DNA of 64,000 nt, taken from positions 8,252,501-8,316,500 of the forward strand of contig NC_089222.1 in NCBI RefSeq assembly GCF_963924675.1. Direction: 5' to 3'. A model generated the notes under the pieces. That model was not told where the DNA came from and searched no databases. It saw only the letters and a list, made by a program, of their open reading frames with translations. The stretch is from Phocoena phocoena. Its lineage: Eukaryota > Chordata > Mammalia > Artiodactyla > Phocoenidae. The position numbers and the translations under genes were made by a program. Below are positions 55,219-64,000 of the stretch, piece by piece. Position 1 is the first letter of the stretch. Every line of letters starts with the position of its first letter.

Positions 55219-55440
55219 ATATCTGAGTATTTTACAATATAAGACTGGAAAAGGGCAAGCTAAAGAAGGCAGAAGAGACAGAGAAGACTAAGCCCCAGAG
55301 GAACAATTACAGGAAACCTGTAATCCCAGAATATAATTATTTATGCCAAGCAAGGCCCAAAGAAATTGCAAATATCTATCTTTAAGGGAAGAAAAAAGTG
55401 ATGAAGAGACTGGAATCCCTTTGATTCCATAATCATTAAA
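55219..55440. other. Unassigned RAB5A intron sequence
   Basis: A-rich, probably older L1M material, with no gene. Confidence 0.35.
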
Positions 55441-56029
55441 TAAAGTTACTTTGGTTCAGTAACCACATCTAGAAATTGATCCTACAGAAATAAGTCCAGA
55501 GGAGAAAAAATTCCAAGAATACATCCACTATTAGATGATTACCTAAAACAGCAAACAAAAATGCAAACATTAAATGTCTAACAATAAGGGTACGGTTAAA
55601 AAATAGGAAACTGCCAGTTACTAAAATTAGTATGAATACAATATAATACAGATATTGAGCATTATCATCAATAAATGAAACAATATAATAGTATGACTAT
55701 TATAAATGATTCTATATAAAAATACTATGAAGTTATAAATAGTTCACAGAGAATGGAAACATAATGGGCTCTAAAAATATGAAAAGATGCTTGACCTCGC
55801 CCCTATTATGGGAAAAATATACATTAAAAAATGCAGAGGGCTTCCCTGGTGGCGCAGTGGTTGAGAGTCCACCTGCCGATGCAGGGGACACGGGTTCGTG
55901 CCCCGGTTCAGGAAGATCCCACATGCCGCGGAGCGGCTGGGCCCGTGAGCCATGGCCGCTGAGCCTGAGCGTCCAGAGCCTGTGCTCCGTGGCGGGAGAG
56001 GCCACAGCAGTGAGAAGCCCGCATACTAG

Positions 56030-56067
<38 letters not shown>

Positions 56068-56489
56068 AAAAATGCAGAGATCAATGTACATAAGTATGGC
56101 AAAGATCTGTAAGTATGACACTACCTTGAGTTAGTAAAATAGGATAACAGGCATTCTGTGTGTTGCTGGTTGGAGGGCAGTGTGGAAAAATGTATCAGAA
56201 TTACAAAAGTATATAACCTAAGACACAGCAATCAACTTCGAGTTATTTATGTTACAGAAATACTTGGAATATGTGAGAAATGACTATGAATTAAATTATT
56301 CAATGCAGCACTGTTAACGCCCCAAAATATAAAACAATGTGCAATCTGAAACTAGAACTGATAAAGCATATTGATTATGATCCATTCAAAGGAATGTTGA
56401 TACAGCCAAGAAAAAAATGAGGATGCTCTTCATAAAATGATATGAAAAATCAGACTGTATTTTCCAAGATGGCCAGAAGATTTCACACA
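55441..56489 (+). mobile_element. Older L1M fragment interrupted by a SINE
   Basis: 'gaaattgatcctacagaaat', 'gttgctggttggagggcagt' and 'aattattcaatgcagcactg' are L1 ORF2/3' end phrases in plus orientation. The GC-rich SINE at 55839 splits it. Confidence 0.65.
55839..56067 (+). mobile_element. Cetacean-type SINE, GC-rich subtype
   Basis: A full-length copy with a ~36 base A-tail, among the longest here. 'aaaaatgcagag' at 55827-55838 and 56068-56079 is a perfect target duplication. Confidence 0.97.
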
Positions 56490-56912
56490 CATTCTTGTGA
56501 CATGACACTGACATTCTTTCCTCAAATCTGTACAAGCCTGTGATATGAACATAATTGACGCTATCTATGTGAACTTCTGGGAGGTAGGTCATAAAAAGCT
56601 ACCCAGCCTCTGCCTGGTATTTTGGGGATATTCATGTTTGAACCCAGCCATCATGCTGTGAGGAAACCCAAACCAGGTGGCAAGGCAACATGCAGGTGTT
56701 CTGGCTGACAGCCCCAGCTGAGGTCCCAACCAATAGCCAGAATGAGTTGCCAGATGTGTTGAGATGATTCTAGCCCCAGCACTGACTGCCACCCATGACA
56801 TCAGAAAATCACCTAAGCCCACTCAACCCCCAGAAACAAAAGGGATAATAACTGTTTTAAATGACTAAGCTTTGGGTTCATTTGTTTCTGAGCCGTAGAT
56901 AACTGGGACAGT
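56490..56912 (+). mobile_element. MLT1-like solo LTR (ERVL-MaLR)
   Basis: 'gtgaacttctgggaggtagg', 'tgaacccagccatcatgctg' and the end 'gactaagctttgggttcatt' followed by 'tagataactgggacagta' fit an MLT1-type LTR. No internal genes are present. Confidence 0.55.
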
Positions 56913-57240
56913 ATTAAAGTGAAAAATAAAAAGTATACTACAGTAGGTCTGGTATGTTTCAAATTGCATAAAAAGGAGAAAATACACAGATTTAAATATA
57001 ATAGTAACTTTGCAAGGACAAAGTAACACTACCTCTGGGAAAAAGAACTAAGTGGGTAGAAGACAGGAGGGAGACTTTTCGACGTCAACCATTTGAGATT
57101 TGACTTATAAGAACAAATCAATGAAATAATAAAAATGTGATACATGTGGAGGGCATAAAAATGAACACAGTGGTGCTCACTTTGGAACATGAGTGACTTG
57201 AATTTTTATTTAAAAATACTTTCACATTATTTTCCTTATA
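56913..57240 (+). mobile_element. L1M 3' end continuation
   Basis: 'aaaaataaaaagtatactac' and 'ttaaatataatagtaacttt' resemble an L1M 3'UTR, likely the same element as 55441-56489 split by the LTR. Confidence 0.45.
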
Positions 57241-57375
57241 TCAATAAATCGATATATAAGGGGCTCTGTACCTGCCAAGTACCACATATTTTATAACAGA
57301 ATGCTTATGTCATGCATATCCTGACCCTAAACTTTATCAATTCCAGAATACAGGTGGCAATGAAGAAAGATCTGT

Positions 57376-57592
57376 CATTTTTTTTTTTTTTTTTTTTTTT
57401 GCAGTACGTGGGCCTCTCACTGTTGTGGCCTCTCCCGTTGCGGAGCACAGGCTCTGGACGCAAAGGCTCAGCGGCCATGGCTCACGGGCCCAGCCGCTCT
57501 GTGCCATGTGGGATCTTCCTGGACCAGGGCATGAACCCGTGTCCCCTGCATCGGCAGGCGGACTTTCAACCACTGCGCCACCAGGGAAGCCC
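57376..57592 (-). mobile_element. Cetacean-type SINE, GC-rich subtype, antisense
   Basis: A T-tail of about 22, the reversed body and the head 'ccaccagggaagccc'. Perfect 'agaaagatctgt' target duplication at 57364-57375 and 57593-57604. Confidence 0.97.
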
Positions 57593-57604
57593 AGAAAGAT
57601 CTGT

Positions 57605-57720
57605 TTTTAATCCCAGCTGTCACTTAGTTGCAAAACCTCAGGCAAATCACTTTTGTTGCCTCAGTTTCCTCAACTATAAGATTAGTATTTCCTCATATAG
57701 CTATGGTAAGGTCCAGATGA
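57605..57720 (+). mobile_element. MIR SINE fragment
   Basis: 'gctgtcacttagttgcaaaa', 'caggcaaatcacttttgttg' and 'cctcagtttcctcaactata' match the MIR core in plus orientation. Confidence 0.75.
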
Positions 57721-58022
57721 CACTGTGAGAATGCTGTATAAGCTCTATGACTGCATCATATGACATGTAGCTAACTTAAAAATTACCTTACAAGCTACCC
57801 TAAAATTACCCTGTACTTCCCTGAAGTCACATTTTTCTAAAATTTACAAATTACTTATGAATACAATAGATGAGAAAGTTAGGATTGTCTAAGTTCAAGT
57901 TCAAGCCCTCTAATATTAAAGGACCCTATGTGTCCAAGATACATTCATATTACACCTCAAATAGAATTGGTATCAACTAAGTGGAAACCCTCTTGGCTCT
58001 CGTTCTATGTGAGGATAAATAA

Positions 58023-58147
58023 CTTTTTTTTTTTTTTTATTGGCCGTGCTACATGGCAAGTGGGATCTTAATTCCCCAACTAGGGATCGAACCCGCACCA
58101 CCTGGCTGTGGAAGCAGGAGTCCTAACCACTGAACCACTGAAATCCC
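58023..58147 (-). mobile_element. CHR-related SINE, short subtype, antisense
   Basis: T-tail, then 'agggatcgaacccgcaccac' as the reversed B-box region, then the head 'ccactgaaatccc'. 'taaataact' and 'taagtaact' flank it. Confidence 0.9.
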
Positions 58148-60221
58148 TAAGTAACTATTCTTTTAACTGAGAAACGCTGAAGGTGTCTGATCATTAGAGT
58201 GATTACAGTCCCATATCATCAAGGTATCTCTTCTTTTGGAATCCAAAGAGTGACTGCTATCTTCAGCTTTGCAAACAGGCTAAAAAACCACGAATGACTG
58301 CTCCTCATCCTGCTGTTACCCTTCCTCATCTATATTACCTGGAAAAGAGGGTGAATGTTGTTTACCAGCACTTCCCTCAAATACTGTTTTGCAACACTTG
58401 TAAAATTCTAAGGATTATTTCTTATTTTCAAAATCCAATATGTGACTTCACTCTCATCTTGAGGAATTTAGTAATTTGGTAGTTGCAGTTCATGTTTACA
58501 TCAAAATAGCCAATGATCAAAAATCAAATGCCTCTGGAATTACTCCTGTTGCCCTTCTCACTCTAATACATCCCTATTTGCCACCAAGAGGCCTGGTAAC
58601 AAAAGGCTCTCAATGATAACTCCAAATGATGAATTAATTCAGCATGCATCGTAAGGAAGACTGCATATAAGTAACCTCAGATTACTATGGTGTAAGACCC
58701 AAAAGGTGGAAAGGTTAACTCTGATTTCTAATATTTAGCACAGTGCTAGGAGCTTGGTAAATTTGTTGCGTAAATGAATTTCTGAAAAGCTTGATAATCT
58801 TATTTCCCAGTAATAACAGAGTAAAAGCAGCAAATTAGTGAATCAACAGAAGCAGTTCACCATACTTAGAGCTAACTGGCAAAATCATTCTACCAAACAG
58901 CTTTGAACACTTCAGCAACACCAGAGGGCATCGATGAATTAAGTAAGGGCAAAACAGACGTTCATGATCCCAAATTGTGGAATAAATTTCAAGAGAAGAA
59001 AAGGTTTAACTATACTGATTGCATTGTTTAATGTGGAGGAGAGTACACACTTTAAAAAAAGTCTGCCCTAAAAGAATCCTTATGTAGCTTACTCTTCTCA
59101 TTTTATAAATGTGTAAACAGTGCTGTTTGTAAAAGGAAGCCAGGATTGAAGCTAAGCTTATTGGCTCCTAATTCACAGCAATGCTTCAGTAGCCACATAT
59201 GATAACATTTTAAACTGGAAAACTGGGGAATAACTGATGTTAAGACTATTAAAATTTTTTAGGTCAGAACTGGTACAAACATATAAAATACCAAATCTTT
59301 ACCAATTTCTCCTAGTAATACAACCTATCTCAAATACTGAATATGTACTTTCTAGAAGGAATTATTATGCAGAAAGGTAATATTCTTTCAATAAGAACCA
59401 AAAGATAAACTCCCACAAATTTTAACTCTCACTAACAGAAAGAATAATGAACATTTCAAAAAGCATTTTTCTCATGAATTGAAAACTATATGCTGGTGGT
59501 CTGTCCCTAGGTCTTCTATCCTTTCTCAAAAGTACTTTTAATTGAAAACAATATGCAGATGCAAAAAGGTAAAGGAAGTAAATGCACAGATTACAATTAC
59601 ACAAACAAGTCTTTCTTACAGCTAACAAGTGAAGGGCAATAGTAGAAAGCTTACTACTACAGGAAAAACATGAGTTATTCAGATTAAAATTTTCTAGCTG
59701 CTTTTATTTTTCAGTTTAGGAAGCAAATTTAGTATCTACATACATGTCGTATTCTATCTAACTGTGTAATTTCTCTCTCTGAGAAAACTTCCAAAATATC
59801 TTAGTTGATGTGGGGAGCAGGCATTTAATGTAACATACATAAATAACTGCTTTTTTGAAAATCAACAAATGGTGGGAGGGTTAAGCAAGAATCTACCATA
59901 CAGAACTTACAGAAACTTAGTTGTTTATGTTCATGCTATTTATTTGAAGGAATCTGCAAAAACTCCATTTTTGGAAAGGCTCAAATTTAGGAAGTACCTG
60001 CTCGTAAAGTTTTTTACATCTTATTTGTTCCTATAAATTTTAATAAGAAACTTTATCTTCCAAGAGGAGAAAATCTGGACATAAAATTCTTTAACACTGT
60101 CAAATCCTAAATTGAATGCTCTGCACTAGGTGGAAAAGTCACGGTTCTAAAATAATGTCATGTCATGACAATACAACAAAAATATCAACAGTGATAAAAA
60201 TGACTCAGCAAAAAGTAATGG
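58148..60221. other. Unassigned, unique-looking RAB5A intron sequence
   Basis: I see no coding exon. An L2-like tail 'cacagtgctaggagcttggt' lies near 58739. The rest is AT-rich and unassigned, and may include conserved noncoding sequence. Confidence 0.4.
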
Positions 60222-60425
60222 TGGTGATGGTAATAGCTAATATTTAATAAGCATTTTACTCAATGCTAGGCACTGTGCCAAGAAATGTATATGCACTTTC
60301 ATTTAATCCTTACCAAAAACCTCAAGTTAGGTACTATTATTTCCATTTCATATAAGACGCAAATAAAGCTGGGTATGACTTGCCTCAAATGATACGTGGT
60401 ATGTGCTGGAGCTAGAATTTTAAAT
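60222..60425 (+). mobile_element. MIR SINE
   Basis: 'tgctaggcactgtgccaaga', 'catttaatccttaccaaaaa' and 'gtgctggagctagaatttta' span most of a MIR in plus orientation. Confidence 0.82.
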
Positions 60426-61157
60426 CAAACAATGTGGATATAGAGCCGCTCACCACCCCTTTCTTAATCACAATGCTCGACTCTTAAGAAGGTCCTGGTT
60501 GTAAATTGATAAGGTAAGGTAAGAGAATGTTAATAATAACTTTGAAACCAACCTTGTTTTTCTTAATTTTAATAATTTTTCCCCCCAGATGTTTTTGAAT
60601 CTGAATAGAAAAACAAGTCCTGGTAGCCCCTTAGAGGAAACTGGACGGATGTTAAATATAGAATAAACTTTGTTCTTCCAGTAAAAACAACCCTGAAATA
60701 ATTATTTTAGACACTCTACTTAGGGTTAATAACTGCTGAAAATAGCTTAAAAAAGAAGGCACTTATTTCTTTAATTTCGTGTATAACCAGTCCTTGATTA
60801 TTTGTGGCAATAAAAGGGAGCAGCATCAGTACAGATAACTGAAAACTATGGATATTCTAACTCCCGTAAGTAAAGACAAGGCAGGGTATCCTTGATGGAA
60901 CAGAGAAGGAGCCATGCTCTCTTAAAGAGGCCTAGCAGGTTAACAGGAAGGGGTTCCCATACAAAGAAATAACAGGTTAATACGTAATATAACTAAGTAC
61001 ATAATACCTGAAATTCTCAAACTGGAGGAGTTAGATGAACAGTAAGTTTTTAAAAAATCCTACAGTTTAAAAAAAAAGAAAAGCAATTATTCCATTTGTG
61101 GGAGAACTTTAATATGTAGTGTGAATGTAATACTGGCTCCTCAGAACACAGAAAGCA
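60426..61157. other. Unassigned RAB5A intron sequence
   Basis: No gene or named repeat was found. Confidence 0.4.
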
Positions 61158-61206
61158 GGGGTTCTCAAACTTTGGCATGTACTAGAATCACGTGGAAGAC
61201 TTGTTA
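61158..61206 (+). mobile_element. MER5A-like DNA transposon fragment
   Basis: 'ggggttctcaaactttggca' and 'gaatcacgtggaagacttgt' match the left end of the hAT-Charlie MER5A element. Only about 50 bp remain. Confidence 0.65.
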
Positions 61207-62284
61207 AAACTTAAGATAAATCTTTAGGTGTTCAAGGTGTTAAATGAAAGATGGCCAGTCCAAACATCCAACAAGTATTTACTGAAGAGCTATGCGCCTC
61301 CAGATGAAATAGCAAGAAGGATGACAACCCTCTGAGCCTAATGCTCCCTGCTAATCTTATGGGCTAGTCTTAGACAAACAATGGGAACGTAAACGTCATG
61401 CAGACTTTAAACCCCTACAAATAAGCTAGAACTCCCCAAAGCGCTAAACCCACCACCTAACTACCTATCTCATTATGAGTGCTATAGAGCCAAGGGGCAG
61501 GGGTGTGGGGTATTGTGAGACAACATGGATTCTTAAATCAAGCTATCGTGTTTAGGAAGAACCACATAAACTAAAGAAACCTTGATGTTCTTGATGAATA
61601 TAAGGTTCTAGAATACACAAATTCAAGAGTGCAGTATATGATTTCCACCTTACAACACAACCAGAGATTAAAATTTTAAGTGAGCTCTTCAGACTGCAAC
61701 TAATGTTATTAAACATCAACAGTTAAGTGAAAAATAAAGAACAGATGAAATGTAAAACATCTGGCCAGGTTCATTTTTAGATAGCTCTTACCACACATCA
61801 GCCAAAACAAAAAGACATATTACCTACGAGTTATAGACCTTAAATAGCTCACACCTTGAGATCCTTAAATGCTTAGATTCTACTCTAGTCCTTAAGGGTG
61901 AAGAGCTGCTAGCAAAAAGCATAAAAAAAACAGTGCTCAATTGTAGGCAAGTTAAACCAATACGCCTTACACCTTAAACTTACACAATATTATGTCAGTT
62001 ATCTCTCAAAAACAAAAAAACCAGGGCTCACAGCTGTAATCATAATGGCACTGTCATACCTCCTAAGGATATTAATATGTGGTCAACATAGTGGAAAGGT
62101 ATCCAGCCAGTAACCATTAACATAGAAATTGGGATGTAAAGTCCTTCTAAAGTTGGTTTAAAAAGCCAGCTCAATCTGTACTCATAGAAAATATTAAGGA
62201 AGTTTTATGTGTTAGAATGAAAACCTTTTGACAATTTCATTAATGAAATGTAGACAATCTAATTGGTATTAAATGAAAGTGGAG

Positions 62285-62287
<3 letters not shown>
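61207..62287. other. Unassigned RAB5A intron sequence
   Basis: No gene or named repeat was found. Confidence 0.4.

Positions 62288-62329
<42 letters not shown>
62288..62329. repeat. (TA)21 microsatellite
   Basis: An uninterrupted TA run of about 42 bases followed by a short CA stretch. Confidence 0.97.
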
Positions 62330-62333
<4 letters not shown>

Positions 62334-64000
62334 TCCCATACACACATATCAGAGAATATGTATATTTATGTTGATGAACTGATAAGGGGTTAAATTTCTC
62401 TTTTAAATGTCCTTCCTTAGATGTCATTAGGAAAAAATACATTTCGAAGACAATTGGGAGTAACCAAAACAAAAACAAAGTTCTAGTTTTAGGCGACATT
62501 TCCCAGGAGTTAAGTTCTTTACTACAGTACTTCAGTGTTTTTGTTATTTTAATATGCACTGTGAAGGGGGGCAGGGTTAGCACATAGCCAAGTCCCAAAC
62601 ATATCGGCCCAGGTATTTTGCCTACGATGCATATGTACTTTGGAAAATGCTGCAACTGACAATCACTTGCCAAAAAGCAGTTATAATGACTAACTTTTTG
62701 CACCAGTTTAAGGTGGGTGGACATAACCTCAAACTCTTTAAAACTCTTCCTACCACGTGGGCTAGTTAACTTTGGCCCAATTTGCTTTCTGGAGGAGGCT
62801 AAAGCTTGAGAGGTAATACTTCATTATTAAATCATACGTATACATATTTTTATATTTCATTATTAAACGGTATACACACACACAAATGTATTCACAAAGA
62901 AACCACAAAGAACGTGTGATACACTTCATTAAAGTTTTTTAAAATACCAAGATTTCTGAATCAAAATAAAAGCTGCATGGTATGGACTATACTTTTGATG
63001 CTCATCCATTATAAAAACCATAATATACTAAAATGGGATCACACTGTAACATGATATACATATGGAGGGGGCTGACAATCACTGTTATACTGCTGAGTCT
63101 ATTAAAGTGGAAATACCACTTATCTACCACATTTCTTGTACGTAGGGAAAAGCCAGGAGATACTAGAGTTCTGTAATTTATCTTATTGGGAGGATCTGAA
63201 ACTACAAATAAAATTCTCAAGTGTACTTACTTGAGAACACATACTCAATGCATAGCATAAAGTTATGCTCCTGAAAGACGGACTCCAAGAAGTTGCTACA
63301 TGCCAATGGGTATCTGCCTTATATATTTCAAAAGTAAGACTTTAAAACGTATAAAATACCTGGAAAAAATATGGTACTGCTTAGTTACACACCCCTTGCA
63401 AAATACCACGAATCTTAAAGCTGTCCACACAGTACCTAATTCAAAAGCTTCATTTGGCAGATGAAACTGACGCCCAAAAAAGGCTGTTTTGCCCTGCTGC
63501 TATATACAGTTGTGGATTTCTCTGATGAGGTTCAATTATCTAATTTCTTGTCTTCTATTCACAGCAATGGTCTGTTAGTTGTCTCCTCTTTGTCCTGTAT
63601 CTTACCGTCCCCTTGCCTCAGTCTTACCAAAAACACTGTAAGCAGTGCTTACTCTACCTCTTTCCCCTCTCCTTCCATCTTTCTCTCCAGGTCCCATTTC
63701 CCTTTCATGCCCCTCTTCATTAATCACTCACTTTTTCTCCTCCCTCAGTTATTTAGAATTAGAATTTTAATGTTAACTCTTTTACTATTTACTTTTACTA
63801 TTTTCACTATTCATTCTAAAGCCAATATAATTCAGCACAAACATGTATTAACTTGAAGAAGCTTCTAATCATTATCAAGAAAGATATCAGTCAAATCTTA
63901 TACTTGGGGACACTGATTCCACTCATGTTTGCATCTGTGTTTTAGCTTCCATATAACCATCTTGGGGATAACCAGTAAATCGAAATATTAAACAACATTA
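62330..64000. other. Unassigned RAB5A intron sequence to the right edge
   Basis: No coding exon was recognised. The 131-codon frame at 63461-63856 is Ser/Leu-rich over a pyrimidine-rich patch and has no domain. The RAB5A P-loop exon is not here. Confidence 0.45.

Larger units (their letters stand above)
44023..64000 (-). other. RAB5A: RAB5A intron (partial), at least 20 kb
   Basis: From the exon acceptor at 44024-44023 to the right edge no conserved P-loop coding sequence (GESAVGKS) was recognised, so the whole stretch is read as intron. It holds the repeats listed separately. Confidence 0.75.

Noticed and set aside
16520..57728. Many 60-160 codon frames with text like 'HGSRAQPLRGMWDLPGPGHEP' or 'VESPPADAGDTGSCPGPG'
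   Set aside because: These are the two-strand readings of GC-rich SINEs. Their high GC content lacks stops by chance, and the same peptide recurs at each copy.
9424..58147. tRNA genes suggested by A/B-box-like motifs ('ggttcgatccctggt')
   Set aside because: Every hit lies inside a CHR-type SINE with an A-tail. These are tRNA-derived retroposons, not tRNA genes.
63461..63856. 131-codon Ser/Leu-rich frame near the right edge
   Set aside because: The composition reflects a pyrimidine-rich stretch; there is no domain, splice context or known neighbour gene at this place.
44023..64000. RAB5A first coding exon (P-loop GESAVGKS, switch I)
   Set aside because: I looked for the conserved coding text on the minus strand and found none. 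It is most likely beyond position 64000, though a by-eye scan could miss a diverged exon.

Overview
This is a repeat-rich piece of a mammalian genome, almost certainly from a whale or dolphin. The evidence is about 26 copies of tRNA-derived CHR-type SINEs. Twelve belong to the GC-rich subtype that opens 'ggcttccctggtggcgcagtgg' and ends near 'gcccgcgtaccgc', which I associate with cetaceans. L1 copies with cetartiodactyl-type 3' ends support the same placement. There are no bacterial or viral-genome features. Most open frames are antisense or sense readings of SINEs and L1s. || Two real protein-coding genes lie tail to tail. PP2D1 (PP2C-like domain containing 1) is on the plus strand, with coding exons at 20556-21555 and 36080-36888. 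RAB5A is on the minus strand, with its last four coding exons at 44022-43871, 43563-43441, 41929-41836 and 38489-38374. Its first coding exon (P-loop and switch I) was not found and is probably beyond the right edge. The order matches human 3p24.3 (RAB5A-PP2D1-KAT2B, from memory). The two 3' ends are only about 1.5 kb apart between stop codons and may overlap. || Layout: 1-20.5 kb is intergenic or PP2D1 5' flank, filled with L1, L1M, MIR, L2 and SINE copies, including five same-strand short SINEs between 9.4 and 15.9 kb. 20.5-36.9 kb is PP2D1, whose 14.5 kb intron holds an antisense ~3 kb L1 with a broken ORF2. 36.9-38.4 kb is the convergent 3'UTR zone. 38.4-44.0 kb is the 3' half of RAB5A. 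44.0-64.0 kb is a long RAB5A intron with SINEs, L1M/HAL1-like pieces, a hAT element, a Tigger-like transposase fossil and an MLT1-like LTR. || The two genes are not known to act together. RAB5A is the early-endosome GTPase. PP2D1 is an intact PP2C-fold protein, but it carries Asn at two positions where active PP2Cs use acidic metal ligands, so it is probably a pseudophosphatase. Its N-terminus also has a C2H2-like Cys/His motif. || The best second-look items are: a hAT element that target-site logic shows landed after a CHR SINE; inverted SINEs flanking RAB5A exons 3-5; an insertion that is only a poly(A) tract with a 16 bp target duplication; a 29 bp-arm hairpin just upstream of the last RAB5A exon; and three nested copies of one target site around a SINE and an L1.
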